Shown: in pieces, positions 24,651-38,306 of the stretch
How positions within the stretch are numbered: the first letter of the stretch is position 1
Layout of the letters: every line of letters starts with the position of its first letter
Assembly: GCA_013400115.1 (NCBI GenBank)
Contig: VXBP01000332.1
Location: 236,431-300,430 of the forward strand
Length of the DNA: 64,000 nt
Origin: Rhinopomastus cyanomelas
Lineage: Eukaryota; Chordata; Aves; Bucerotiformes; Rhinopomastidae
Direction of reading: 5' to 3'
Made by a program: the position numbers and the translations under genes
Notes under the pieces: generated by a model
Seen by the model: the letters and a program-made list of their open reading frames with translations, nothing else
The model's database searches: none
What the model was told of the DNA's origin: nothing

Positions 24651-27600
24651 AGAAAGTGCGGTGGTGGCTGCGTGGAGATGATGCATGAGAAGTGGGGTGA
24701 GACTTTGGTCGTAACTCCTCCTGGGATACTCTCCCAGTTTGACTGGTTTGCAGCTCAGTGAATTCCTAAACTGGAGGTTATGTCTTTCTTAGCCCTGGAT
24801 GTGCTTTGCTTCTATGAGTTTGAAATGTTGAGCCTTGTCTGGACCACTTAGGTGGTGGTGTGAGGTTCTAAGCAAATTGACAATTTCCTTAAAATTTTGG
24901 TTTCCTTGGTTTCCAGCTGATCTGCACCTTGTAGGCTCAGGCAGAGCTTAAAATGAAAGCTGAAGCAGAAGAAAATAATTCTAAATGTTTAAGGAAGATA
25001 AATGGCAAGACAGATTTTGAGGAAGATAAATGAAGGGCTGGTGTCTCCCTTCTTGTGTGGATCTAAGTATGCAGTTGTTGAGAGATTTATTACATGAAAG
25101 ATAAATATTAATTAGCAGAAGCGTTGTATAAGTGTAACTAACACTGTGAAGGATGCTCAGCTAATCGTAAGTACAGTCACTCTGCTGAAGCTGGTGCAGT
25201 AAGGTGAGATGGGCACTTGATTGCCTCCGCTTAGAATTTGATTCAGTTTGTAACCGAAAAGCCTTGAGCATGGTGATCTCTGTGCTAGCCCTGAGAAGAA
25301 AGATCTTTGTGCAATAAAAGCTACAGAAAACTGCTATAGTAGGGTTCCCAAAGAGCAGCTATCTCCTACAAGAGTCTCGTGGTGGGCACCTGTGGTGGCC
25401 AAGCACTGCGTCAGATGCTGGTTCTACCTCTGTTGGTCCAGTCACCTAAAAAGAGCAAGAGGAGGCATCTAAGTAGCAGCACCTGTGATCTGTACTCTGC
25501 AGCACAGAGAGCAGTGTTGTACCCACAAGCTTGAAGGTGGTAATATTCTAGCAAATAAGATGGCGAGGCAGATGCTGATCCAGACCTTTATTTTCCAGCA
25601 TTATTGCTGCGTCTCAGAGGGTTGGTCTGTTGGCTCTTCTCAGGCACGATAGCTAAAAATTTTGGTCAAAACTACCTAATCTTTTCCTCTTAATGATTTT
25701 GGTGTCATCAGATCCTGTGGCTGCTGATCCAGGACAAATTCACTTCTGCAAACAACGAACCCAGTGAGACACAGTGGGGTTTGTCTGCTCCCTCAGAGCT
25801 GTCTTGTCTTACAATACTATTATCACCATCTATTCTACTTATATCCAGGGTTATGGTTTGCTAGAAACACCCTGGCAGAAGACCAAGGTATTTTTAGTAC
25901 CATTCACGGTCTTGCAACGCTTGTGTCACATTTGCACCGTAAGGCACCTGGCAGCTATAACAAAGGACTTGTGTCCTGCAGGAGAAGGAGCTGGGGCCAG
26001 AGAGAATATGGCACGGGATGTCTGTCAGCAGGTACCTTGGGTTTTTTATGGTTATATGGGCTCATGAAATTAAGGTGGTTTTAACACTGGTTTACCTTTG
26101 ATGCTCTTCATTTAGTTATGTCTCGTTGAAAGCATTATGGAAAATACTGCTGAACCTGGATCTGAAATGCTGTATACCTCAATGCAATGCTGTTTCTTCA
26201 AAAGAAATAAGACAGTTTTTCTTCTACCTGTTCTTTTGATTACATGTGAATACCACTGAGTGAGTGAGGCTGCCCGTGCTCTGTATACCTGCCCATGCAC
26301 TCAATGGGCATGTGGAGGGATTATCCTGTCTCTTTGCATTAGATGTTTGGAGGTAAGCTGCCAAAGCCTGCTGAGGAATGCTTTACGGGTGAAGCAGAGG
26401 AGGAAAGGAGTATCTGCTTCCTCAGTTACGGCGTTCCCACCTCCTATCACGTGGAGAAATTAGGGATAATTTCCTGAAGCCCCTTCTTCTGCACTCTGGT
26501 GGTTGATAAGGAGAAGATGTAAACCTCTGAGAACAGAAGGTACTTCAGCGTGGCAGTGGTGAGAAAAAGCTTGAGATGTGACTTGCTTTAAATGGTCAGA
26601 GGGCAAACAGGACAACCCACAGCGTCATGTTCAAAAAACTCTCCAAAGTCTTGAAGTGTATCATGACACTTGAATTCTTGACCGGCGCGGTTCAGTGCTC
26701 CAAGGTGACAGTACGGTGACCATCGTTTTTCTCGTGCTTTCTGTGCATGTTCTAACCATACCCGCTTTTGTGGAGCGTTTCTCAGCAACACCTTGACTTT
26801 ATGTGCAAAGTGTTAAGTGTTAAATGTTAATCCCATAGGGGAAGTTCAGAAAGTCCTTGAACACTTCTCAGTAGAGTGGTAGAAGGAGGAATGATACTGG
26901 GCACGTAGTAGTAAAACCGCATTTTAAGAATTGTAATGTTAAAATGAGTCGTCCTACTTGCTCACAAGCTTTATGCCTGGGTTTTAGGGGAAAAAATCTT
27001 TGTTTAGAAAATAGATGATGGTAGGTAGGGTGCTGAGCTTGTCACACCAAGCACACTAGTAATGCTACTATACGTGTGATTTTTCTTTCAATAATGTGCT
27101 TTTTTACAGTTAGCTGTTGTAAGGCTGAGGTGTTTTTTCTTTGTATGGCAAGCTTTTCCTTTTGAGGAAATCTCTTCAGATTATGAATGGTCGCTTTGAT
27201 AAACATACCCGTTACCTGAAGGAAGTGAACGTGGATGTGCTTATCTAAACCTGCTTTAAAAAAAAATAAAATCCCAAATCCTCTAAAGCACTGTCAAACA
27301 CTGTAGCTGGCTATTGTAAACCTGCCAGAATCAGATTACACCTGCCTAAAAAAGTGCTTCTAGTCAGGTATTTTCAATTAGGTTTGCGTGATATTTGTAC
27401 TGAAATAAAAACCTCCTTGGCACAGATTGCTTCTTTTGATTTGTACTCTGTGTTCAGTGCTACAAGTGGAGTAGCCATGGAGTACTAAAGATAATGTATA
27501 GTTATAAATGGTTTGTTTTGATAGTAAGAAGTGTCAAGAAACTGTAGGGCAAGCAGTTGTGTATATACGAACCAGGTAGAATGCTGTGCTATTACATCAT

Positions 27601-28829
27601 GATTATTTATAACTCTCTGTGGTGTAAAAGTGTATTAAATAGGGAGCAGATGAGTATTAAGTGGGTGGTGCTGAGAAAAGTGGAAGCGGTAAAGATGCAT
27701 AACAAAAACTATGAGAATGGGCTTTATGGTCGTGGCTGAGGCAAGTGGCATTTGTTCTTTAGGAATAGCATCACAAAACATCCCATAATGAACCGGCCAC
27801 GCTGTAATCCATGCTTATTTGTTGTGTAACAGGTTTAAGGACTTAGCAGTGTGGCTCAAATTCTGCTTTTGGAGAGTTAGGGAGTCACAGTTAGGTTGTG
27901 CTTCTCTGGTGGGATATCTGCTCACTTCAGCACTGGCCTGAAGAGGAAGGGAGTGTGTTTGGATTTGATGTTCCACACAGTCCAGTTCTGTCCAGGTGCT
28001 TGTAAACTGAAGAAATGGAGAGGAAAGTATTTCCTTTGGTGGCCCTTGAAATTTATTTGTTGTTATACTTCCTGCTTATTGTTGTTAATGTCCTGTAAAT
28101 GGGTGAAATTGACTGGAAACCCGTGTTTCAGAGAGGCGGAGAGACGAGGCGGAGAGACAAGAGGTTAAACGTGGGCCATTACTATCTGATGGTCCTTGTG
28201 GTTCGCTCAGGGGTGAGCTCTGAGGAGGCAGAAGAAGGGATCAGTTGACTTGGGGGCTCACAGGAAAGAATTCTTCTGCAACTGCTGGCTGGCCCTCTGA
28301 TGAAAAGAGGGATGTTGACTCTTTGAAAAGGTGAAGCTTGACTTTATGATGATAATTTGCTCTTAGAAATTATTTGAAGTCAGAACATTTGGCACTGTAT
28401 AAAAGTATATAAAAGAGTGCATATGAAAGATCTCAAGCCCCTGCCTTGAGGAATATACATGCCAGTTAGAACTCAGCAGTGTGTACTCCGTGTATTATGT
28501 GTGTGGGGGGGAAAAGACAGCAAAACCCAGTGATGGATTTAATTTTGGAAAATGATTGAGAGTATCTTGTGGAAAATACGTTTTTAAGAATGAAGGAAAA
28601 ATTAATGAAAAACAAGTTCTAAATGCAGCGTTGAAACAAAAGGCTGTAAGTGGGAAACCAGTACAAAAGGTGCGTTAGGGAGAGTGAATCACTGCCCACA
28701 CTAAAGGGCATGGGGTGGAACTGTGGAGGTTCTTGAAGGAGAAGAATGGCTCTTGAATCTAACACATGAGGCATTTGACCTGGGTGTTGGGATCCTTTGA
28801 TTTTTTTGGGTGGGGAGAGTGCTATGCTG

Positions 28830-29200
28830 TTAGCAGCAGTGGCTTGAATAGATGAGAGGGGAACAAGTTCTGAGCTTGGAGTTGACTGTAGTGACTGAAG
28901 ATAGAAAAGCCAGGAGAGTGGGCATCGTGTAGGAAGAAGGACAGAAGGGGCAAGGAAAGCTCTTGGTGAAATGCCCTGACAAGCAAGGAGGCAGCAAGCT
29001 GAGCAAGAGAGGGAGAGCCCAAATGGAAGAATTAGTCATGAAGGGCCCAAACAGGTTTGAGAGAGAGAGAGGGAGGGAGGTGAAGATGCTGCTGGAGAAA
29101 GTAGAAGTGTTGGGCACAACGGAGAAAACAGAGCTGAGGAGCAAGTGGACGGAAAGAGTAGATAAAAGTGGCCTTTAAACTGTGGCCATGAGACAGCGAT
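28830..29200. repeat. Purine-biased low-complexity stretch
   Basis: The + strand is strongly enriched in A and G for about 370 bases, including gagagagagagggagggagg near 29060. No repeat unit is conserved through it. The skew creates spurious minus-strand frames rich in Ser, Pro, Leu and Phe. Confidence 0.5.
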
Positions 29201-32200
29201 GGCCAGGGCAAGGGACTGAGCACTTGGCAGCTGCCTGCAGGTGATCCAGAAGGGATGTGACAGGCAAGCCGTGTGCGTGGAGAGCTGGGGCTTGGAGGCA
29301 TGGCCGTGGCGGAGGCAGGGTGGAGCCGGCTGAGAGAGTGGAAGTAAGGAGGTCAGTGCAGCAGGAGCGGTGCGGCCGCGCGTGGGGATGGACAGGGCCG
29401 TGGGCAGCAGCAGGAGATGAGGTGGCACACTTATAGTGATGATGGTGTGTCGAGGTCCGTGCTGCAGGGAGGGTGTTGGTGTGCATACACGACACGTAGA
29501 CACGGTTCTTTCACAGGCGAAAGGAAGCCCAGCTATAATATTTGGTTATGCAAACAGATTTGTGTTCCCAGTGTGTGTAATTCATGTTTGTCTTACCAGC
29601 TGATAGATTTGTCTCGCGAGTTGTAGTTGTAGCGTGTGGAAAAATAAACAGCAGCAGCAGCCTGGGCAGCGCGCAGACCTGTCTGCCTTGCAGGTTTGTC
29701 TGCTGTCCTGCGAGCGGTGATTTCAGGGGGTTTGCTTGTAGGAACTTACTCAGCATTGGTGTGCTCAGGCCATACAAGAGTTTCTGAGTGCAGAGTGGGT
29801 TTTGCTCCTTTGCTTTTTATCCACTCTTAGCCCTACTGTCCTGTGGCCACAGCCAGCAGTGAGCTCAGGAATGGTTTTGGGGAACAGGTGTCCAGCCAGG
29901 CTTTTCTCATTCATGGAGGATGTGCCGTGGAATAGTTTTCTGCTCTTGGTTAAATTTAGGTCTGTTCTTGAATTTCTGGGAATCTTCTGGATTTTTACAC
30001 TGCAGCTAGGAGACTGGCCCAAAGATTCAAGGACTTGGATTAAATGGCAAGGGGAGGGGCAAGTACACGTGCATGGTTGTGTAAGGGAGCTGAAGTACTT
30101 CTGAACAGAGATCCTGGGGTTTATCTTGTGATATCCACAGGGTCCTGACCTGCCAGAATCTGAAGCATGCCTCACGTTGTGCTCTAATGAGAGCAGAGTT
30201 AACAAAGTTGGTAAATCTGTTTGTCTCTTTGCAGTGATGTTCCACAGAGATAGGTCAGCACTTCATACCAAAATAAGCCGGACCAGATGACAGCTGGAAG
30301 ATCTGATTTTAGGTTTAGTTTCTTTGGAAGCTTTGCAACCCAGAGCAGGTTGTCTTGCCCTTTGTGTTCATTAGCTAGATGAGGCTATTGTTTCCATCCC
30401 TTTGTGTTAAACCAACACCAAAACAAACCCTAGCAAGGGAGTTACTCCACAGTGTAAGTCAACTCATGCTTTATGGTAGCATCACTCTTGTTGCACTTTT
30501 CTGTGTTGACAGGGCTGAGCCAGTACAAGACTGGGTGTATTTCAAAGTTGGATTTACCACATTTGTACTGGAAGTAGCTTTTAATGATGAGAACTGCAGA
30601 AGACTCTGAAAGGAATTAATGGACTAATGAAGCAGTGGCAGACATCTGCTCCTCTTTAAAACTGCCGATGAACGTAGAAACTTGTGATCCTTCTTGAAAA
30701 CTATTAAGTGTAAGATGAGCTCATTATTGCAAATTTTTCTTGTGTGTGAAGTGACCTTTGGAGGTACTGTGTACCTTAGTGGAAGGAAGGTGTTGCTGAG
30801 ACACTGGCTATGCAGAGATTGGCCTTTAGGGCTGTCGTCTGATGGTTTGGAGCTGGTGTCATAGAGCCAGAGCTGTGTGCACCAGCACAGAGGGTTCTGA
30901 GTCTCAGCTGGTGGAAAGAAAGCTTCAGCTTGGGTGGTTTGGGATGTCTGAATGTCTGTGCTGGGGCAGGGCATAGTCTGAATGCCTGACATTCAGAAAT
31001 GTTGCAGAGAATGGAAAAACTGTGATTGAAAGTCTGAATTACCTGCTTAAGTTCTTAAACGTTTAAGAAAGCTTCCTAAAATAGAGCTTGTCCATGCTGT
31101 TTGCTGCTTTGGGAGAGCCTGCAGTGAAATACTTTCAGATATACATATAAAGTATAAATATACATCTTAAAACAAGCAACCAACAACTGAAAATGAGGTT
31201 TTGTTGGTATATGTTTCATGACTTTACGTTGCTTGTCAGCGCTAAGCAGTGCTATCTCAGAAGGTAATGTTTAACAGAATACTTTATGGCTTATTGGATG
31301 TGATTAGCCCCCCTTGTATCTCAGGGTGCAGTTCTCACTTTTTTCCTCTCTGCCCTTTTTCCTTCAGTGTGTTTTTCTTTTCTCTACCCGCCCCCCCCTT
31401 CCTAACACAATCTTTTTACTCTGTTTTAGAAAAGGATTTTGAAAAGAGATGAGCATATCCTAGAAGTTTATTTCAGTGTTTTTACACTTCCTTAACAATA
31501 TTGAGGAGGAGGGGGAAGTGAAGGACTTGCTGGTGTTACTTCAGAAATAAGTTTTTATTGCTGTGAAGCTTTAATAGTTAATCAGACAACAGTGCTGTAA
31601 TTCTGAATCTGTTAACAGGTTAACACTTGGCAGCATATTTACAAGGTAATGATTTTAGTGTGGCAGTTTGAGCAGGAGGGTATATTGGGTATAAGAGAAA
31701 CAAATTTATGACCTTGAATTTCTTAGTTCTCCACAGAGTTTATTTTGCAGCACCAGACTGTAGAAATAATCTCTGCCTTCCACTGACGTGCTGAACACAT
31801 GGCTGTTGCTAGTAAATTCGCCTGGCGTTACACGTACAGCTCTTTTGCATTTGAGGTCTGCTGTGGACAAGTCATTATAGTCCCGTGTGAATGCACTGAA
31901 GTTCATTCCTCACTGGTGTAATTGTTCCCTGTGACAGGAAGGAATTTGGGCACTTAGGACGAGTCTCTTAGCGTAATTTTTGCTGGGGTAGGAAATCAAC
32001 AATTCAACATGTTTGCTTTTAATTATGCTCGTGTTTTTCTTGCATTGGAGTCTAGATTTACACAGCACGAAGGCATTCTGGTTTTACCTAGCGGTGTAGC
32101 CTCTCATGTCATACAGATTGATCTCGTGGCACTTGGGGCTGCTGAGGATGTGGTTTGTGTGAGCAGTTTGCATCGATGTGGGACGTGAAAACAGACAGAA

Positions 32201-35200
32201 GGAGTGGGTGTATCTGTGTGCCACGTACTGCGCCACAGCATTTTGTACCAGCTGACAATCCAGTCCTCATTCTTCCCCAGATAATGTAAAAATAATAAAG
32301 CTAAGCAATTCCTTGGCACGACAGTGCAAATAAAAACGTTTTAAGATGCAAGCTCTGCTGATCAAAATGGAGCGTATTAGCAGGAAAACACCCTGCCCGT
32401 CCAGGTCGAAATCGGTCCCCACGCTGCAGATTTAAAGTGGCCATGTTGCAACTCCTTGTAAATTGGTTTGCAGTGGGAACCCTAACAAGATCATTACCTA
32501 TAAAAGCGGTGGTGGATGCTGGGAAAGTACAGTGCCGCCCGTGTGTGTGCGCATCCCCGCAGCCACGCATGAACAGGCAGCATCAATGCCATCGATTTGA
32601 ATAAGGAGGTGGTGCGCAGTATTGAGGTGACTTTGTCCTTATGACTGACTCGGTTTTTGGTTTGACACTACCAGAAGTGTGGAAGTTTATTCAACTTTTC
32701 AGTTATTGTCACTTGAGATGCTGAAGTGGCTGCTTTTTGGTGGGGCCAAATAGGAAACTTGTTATTGTGGGAATAAAACGGGGGGCCTTTTTTTGTTTGC
32801 TTTTTAAAGATGTAGGTTTTTTTTACCGAAGATGATGCTTACATTCCCAGGTAGTGACACTACTGCAGCATGCCAAAACAAAAGCTTCTGACTTTCTGAC
32901 ATATGTCATTAACAACCCCAGGAGGAGAAAAAAGAAGTCACATCTGCACTAGTGCGGTTCTTGGCTCTTCTAGGGCTGATCAATAATCACATTGTGTATT
33001 CATTCCCCCTAGCCCCCTACCCCATGAGGTCAGCTTTAACTACTAGTCTTTATATTTCAGAAAAAGGACATAGACTGCCTTATGTGCATTCATAATATCG
33101 CTCTCAGTGTTTCCTTTGGACCCAATTCATCGAAAATGAGTAACTTGAAAAAAGCTTAAATTGCATATCTGTCATTTTTCAGGAAAACTTTATCCTCTTG
33201 TGTCTTCTGGTGCTGTGGCGAGAGGTCTAGGTAAGGAACTGGACCGAGGATGCGGAGGTTTGCTCTGGCTCTGCTGTCTAAATGGATCCTCTCTGGATTG
33301 TATTGTAGCACGTGACAGTGACAATGGCAGAACAACAGTTTCAGAGCCTCGTGTCTGGACGGTAACACAGCTGCTGCAGTAAAGTCCTGTTGTGGTGGAC
33401 ATTTGGACAGTTACTTCTAATCAGAAGTTCTTATTTACGTTGCATTAGAAAATAATTTGAAGCAGACAGGTAGATATTTAGATGAACTTGGATCGCTTTC
33501 TCCTCCTCGCCTTGAAAGATTAATGTTGCCTTTTGTGTGTGTTTTGTTTTGTCCTACAGGCAGAATAAGTAGTCTTGACATAATTTTGCCTTTTAAATAA
33601 TTATATTTTTCTTTTCATTTTGGACTTTTACAGCAACTGCTGTAAAATAAAGGGTTATTGTGGGTCGTTCTGTCGGTGTTAGACATCACCACTAGTTTTA
33701 AGTCTTGTGATGGTGGCATTTTGTGATTTCTGCGTTGTTGGGGTTTTTTTTTTCCGTGAAAGTACTAGTGATACTGGTTCCCTTTTATTCATTTCTTCAT
33801 ATTAGAGGGGAAATGTAGTTTGGTCATAATGGATTATTGATTGGTCTGCAAACAGCAGAAGCCCCAAGGCCTTGTCATCAATGGTACTTACTCTCCCAAT
33901 AGTGAATGCATCGCTTCATGCGGCTGTTCGCAGCCCTCGTCTGCAGAGTATAAGCCTGTAATTGTTACTCTTGTGGTTTTTAGGGAGAGGAACTCTTCAT
34001 TGTCATTATGGGATTTTCCCCCTCAATTTGTTCAGAGAATAGTCCCTTTGTTTTGGTAGCAAGATAAAGCTTGTCCTGGATGTTAATGATCTATTCCAAT
34101 TCATCGCGTAGAATACTACAGCGTAACTAATAAAGTACATTTCTTTGTCTCTCCACAGACAAACACGCACAGTACACTAAAACACAAAATATGTACTGAG
34201 TGGGTGACAGCTTGGTGTTTCTCAACGTCCCCTGTAGCAGCACAAAAGCCACCTCCCCCCTCCTCCTTGCTCCTGAACCACTTCTTGAGCCACAAAAATC
34301 TGGGTTATGGGGGTTTTGCGAGAGGTGACCTTGCTGCAAACACCTCCCTCCTGCTTTTTCAGCAGCAGGGTCGTTGTCGTTATCTCAGTGTGTTGGTTCC
34401 CCTGGTGAGGGTGTGGCATGGGTTGAGGGAAGCCTGACTCTGCATTTGCAGCTCTGGCTGCCGCTCTGATGCCTGCTGCAAAGTGCTGCTGGCTCATGAA
34501 AGGAGAAAGGTACAAAAACCCACCATGTGTTTGGAAAATCTCAATAGAATACCTCAGTGTTTGGGTAGCAGAGTTCTTTACATGGGAAGAGTGTCCCCAG
34601 CTGCAGGGGAGGGCTGGTTTAAAATAATTAGAAAGCTATTGCAAAATGCTGCCAAAGGATTTATAAAGCCTAAGAGGCAACAGACTGCTGGAAATTCCTT
34701 GTTTGCTTTATTCCAGGAGCTTTTTGTTTTGCTTTTCCAGCCCCGTGTCAGGTTTGGCAGCCTGAAACAAACTTCAGGAGGACTGGTGTTGAGGTTTCTG
34801 TGTTTAATAACTGAATACAATTGAAAGTTTGACAGTCGTGTACAGCTGGCTCCTCACAGAGTTGGTTTGGGTTGTGCTCAGAAAATCACCTCAGAGCTAT
34901 GCTACCTTGTCCTAACAGCAAGTACAGTCTGCAGGTTGTGGAATGCCAGGATGTCCTGCAAATTCAGGTGCTGACTGACTCACGCTCACTCTTCTGCCCT
35001 CTGCTCTAGTCTAAAGAGTGCTGTCAGCTCAAGGAGTAAAGGCTGTGTAAGACTAATGCCATGGTACGTGAGAGGCACTTAGGTAGGACCAGTCCCTAAA
35101 AGAGGACAGCCCTTAAATCAGGGTGGTGGACACCGTGGGCCCTGAGTGTGGAGGAGAAGCCATGTCCCCTCATGCAGGGTGTGCAAGCTGGGCAAGGCTG

Positions 35201-35885
35201 GTGTGTGCAGGACAGTGTCTCTGCAGCCTGAGGAGATGACACAGAGTGGCAGAGAGGTCTCTGTGGTTCACTGGGCACAAAGGCTGGCAGGGCAGTTGTA
35301 AAACGTGTTCTGTCCTTCGTCCACTCCTTTGCTGTACTTTGCTCTCTTCTGGCTTCTGTATTGTGAACAGCAGAGATCAACTCTGAATTGCTGTTCTTTG
35401 AGAGATAAAACTGTCACATTCACTGAGATGTTTGCCTGCCATGTTCTGTCACTTGATCATCTGGATGGAACTTCAGTAGGCTTTTTTCACAAAGTCATGC
35501 CCCACATTGTTTGGGTTTTTCCTTCTTTTTGTCCAAAAGTTACTGGTTTTGGCACAGGCACATGGTGGAGTGATTGCATTGTGTGTTCAGAACTCTTGGA
35601 GATCAGAAGAGCCATGTTTCTCCAGTGTATTTGTCTTTCAGACAGGACTTCAGATACTCACACCCCAACTGAAAGTGGTTTGTTTTAAAGTGCACACTGT
35701 GCTATGTGCATAGCCTCCCGGGCTGTATGTTCTTGTTCACTGCTTACTGAAGAGCTTTTCCTTCTTGCCCATGCCACCTCGTTTTTGAGACAAGTCTTAA
35801 CTGAAGAGAAAGTTAAGACAGAGTGTCTAGTCCTCTGTGCGTTGGAACCGGAGGGATTTTCTCGTGCTTTCTGCACTGTACAGGA

Positions 35886-35941
35886 CATGGACTAGATGAT
35901 CTTTCGAGGTCTCTTCCAATCCCTAATGATTCTATGATTCT
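35886..35941 (+). repeat. CR1 LINE 3' end
   Basis: It reads tggactagatgatctttcga, then ggtctcttccaatccctaat, then gattctatgattcta. This is a strongly truncated CR1 tail of the same group as those at 8.4 and 11.4 kb, with two terminal octamer units left. Confidence 0.93.
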
Positions 35942-37270
35942 AAGTTAAGAAACCACTTTTCAGTGACACTTCCAGCGTGGTGTCTCATGCATTCTAGCTT
36001 TCAGTTTGCTTGTGTTGTTTCCAATTCCTTTTTGAATACTTGTTTTCTGAGAGGCTCAGAAGGAGATTCTTAAGAGGGTCTGTCTTGCCCTGCAGGGAGT
36101 GCTCACGGATGATATGTGTGTCATCCTCCAGAACGTGAAGGTGCAGTAGGTACTTCAGAGTGCTTTTGTCTTATTATGGTATGCTCTTTGCCCACTTCTT
36201 GCCTCACTTCAGGGCTACGTGAGACTCTTGCAGAAGTTGTGAGGAGATTACTGAGAGGTGAACCTTCTTTTTTTCCAGCAGCCTTAGGGTAGTTGGCAGA
36301 GGCTGTTGGATGTGTGCTGAAAACCAATTATTTCAGAATACTCAGATTGATAATCATTTCAAAATACAATTGTTGTTATAATCACAGTCCACCAGAAAGA
36401 CACAGAAATAGCGATGGCGAAAGTTTGCTCACAGCAGAGTGACCACTGCACTTTGATTTACCAGATGACTTCTTCCATCCCTTGTGTCATGCTTGGTGTT
36501 AAAATAATTGTTTAATAATTCAGGTTGAAGTGATTAAAATGTTGTGTTCTATCAGTAGGATTCTTCACAAGTTGTCTCCTCATTTTTCAGGTTCCCTTTT
36601 GTGAACTGAAGCTTTTCTCAAAGTTATCATTTTTCTTTTGCTGCTGAATTGCAGTGACACTCGCTCTGCAAAACTTGCTAAAAAGTCTTGTTTGAAGTGG
36701 CACTCAAATGACATGAGGAGGGAGTTGTACGTTACTCCTATGTGTTTGTGTCAGCTGATCTCCCAAAGCCTAGGGGAGACCTCCATGCGCCGTGTGAGGC
36801 AAACTCAGACTGGGTGAACACCCTTCCTCTCCCAGGAATTTCTGCCTGAGGAAGGTCAGACTTGAAACGCTGTGAGTGTTAAATGTGCATGGATGATTCC
36901 AAACTGGGAGCGCTGTATTTCAGCTTTTAAAGCTACAGATTGCAGTGTGTTGGCCAAGCTCAAGCAATGAAGATGAAACAATTTTATCAGGATATTTTGG
37001 TGAAGACAATAACGCTTCCCTCAAGTCTTTCAGACTAAGAAAATACATGGTAATTTTCAAACTCTGCTTTTTCCCCCCCTCAGGCCTGATTTAACATAGG
37101 GCTAGGCGGATCTCTGGCGAATGGCTAATGTCCCTCTTAGAAGTAGTGTGTTCTTCACATCCTCATTTTCATAACTAAGTTTCATTAATGAAAATGCTAT
37201 AAATAATTAAAGTGAAACACGTCAAGACTGAGCACAGGGAAGCTGTGGCCAAGTAAACAAAGGGACTCTG

Positions 37271-37413
37271 TCATGGAATCTTGAATGGATCAATATCGTA
37301 GCTGGAAGACACCTTCAAGATTATAAAGTCCAACCTTTTCCTAGCCCTGTCATCATCACTAAACTGTGTCCTACAACACAGCATTGACACTTCTCTTGAA
37401 CACCTTCAGGTTA
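37271..37413 (-). repeat. CR1 LINE fragment, antisense
   Basis: The + strand text resembles the reverse complement of CR1: tcatggaatc, then gctggaagacaccttcaaga, a tccaacc motif, actaaactgtgtccta, and cttctcttgaacaccttcag. It is well diverged and truncated. It probably belongs to the same broad group as the sense copy at 37768-37908. Confidence 0.8.
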
Positions 37414-37579
37414 TGTGTCTCTGAGCTGTTGCAGATGGCATTCTCAGATGTTGTGTGTTTGGCTCGTAAAGCTCTTCTGAACGTTCAAGTAGGAAACACT
37501 TTAGAGANTTGTTTTTGCTGGTTGCAATTGTTCTTCATTTTAAATACTGCGTGCTTTTTCCTGTTTTTTGTGCACTACT

Positions 37580-37703
37580 ACAAATAAAACATGTGCAGTG
37601 TGCATAGGAATTCCTTCATTTTTTTCCAAACTATAGCCTGGCCCCTGACAGTGTCTGAGGGACAGTGAACTGGCCCCCTGTTTAAAAAGTTTGAGGACCC
37701 CTG
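37580..37703 (+). mobile_element. hAT-type (Charlie-like) DNA transposon terminal fragment
   Basis: The segment ends with gaactggccccctg, tttaaaaagtttg and aggacccctg. Its reverse complement begins CAGGGGTCCTCAAACTTTTT, the characteristic start of a hAT/Charlie-superfamily terminal inverted repeat. Internal text such as aaactatagcctggcccctg and gtctgagggacagtgaactg fits the subterminal region of the same kind of element. Only one end is visible: I find no matching CAGGGG end upstream and no transposase frame. The exact family name and element age are not assigned. The 8 bases after the end (ttccagag) would be the expected target-site duplication but have no visible partner. Confidence 0.75.
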
Positions 37704-37767
37704 TTCCAGAGCAACTTGTTGCTTGTTCAGTATGCTGTTGTGTTAAACACAAGAAGGTGGTTGAATT

Positions 37768-37908
37768 GTCATCCCTGGATGTGTTTCAGAGTCATGTAGA
37801 TCTGGAGCTTAGGGACATGGTTTAGTGATGGTCTTGGAACAGTTGAGTTAATGATTGGTCTTGATGATCTTAAAGGTCTTGTCCAACCTAATGGATTCTA
37901 TGATTCTT
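37768..37908 (+). repeat. CR1 LINE 3' end
   Basis: A sense CR1 terminus: catccctggatgtgtttcag, then agggacatggtttagtgatg, then cttgatgatcttaaaggtct, tccaacctaatg, and gattctatgattctt as the tail. About 140 bases remain. Confidence 0.92.
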
Positions 37909-38252
37909 TAAGTTATCCTGGTGTTTCTTTCTATGGTTTAATGAGCTTTAGGGTAGCGCTTGGGTTATAAGACAACACGGGCTGTTACCTGGCAGATCTA
38001 GACTATGGGTCAGATAAATGTGTTTTTCTGAATGGATTTGTCCATCACTGTGCACTGCTGGCTGTATTTGCTGTTTGGTGTATTCATCCCTTTTGGTACT
38101 TCCAGCGGCTGCCATCGTTTATATACCCAGGGCTGCCCCTCGATTGGATTTTAAACAGCTAAGTTCAAAGACTAAGGCTACTTTAAAGACTCATTTGTAA
38201 ACATTCTACTCATATGAACTTCTGAGTTCGTGATCCGATGTGATTTTTCATT

Positions 38253-38306
38253 TTTGGTCATAATAAATTAGTCAAATGCTTTGGTCATAATAAGTTAATC
38301 AGCAAC
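38253..38306. repeat. Short tandem duplication, two 27-bp units
   Basis: Two adjacent units each begin tttggtcataataa and diverge in the second half (attagtcaaatgc versus gttaatcagcaac). It is a small local duplication with no coding meaning. Confidence 0.7.

Larger units (their letters stand above)
22942..35885 (+). other. ZNF516: Inferred 5' intron of ZNF516, block 4 (non-coding)
   Basis: Mostly unique intronic DNA. It contains a CR1 fragment at 23447-23503, a possible ancient repeat near 24586-24650, and a purine-skewed stretch at about 28830-29200. The minus-strand frames of up to 155 codons around 29036-29503 arise from that purine skew: they are rich in Ser, Pro and Leu and have no domain. 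No exon is supported. Confidence 0.6.

Noticed and set aside
29036..29503. 155-codon minus-strand frame rich in Ser, Pro and Leu
   Set aside because: Produced by the purine skew of the + strand. Alternative frames over the same bases are also open and have no domain.
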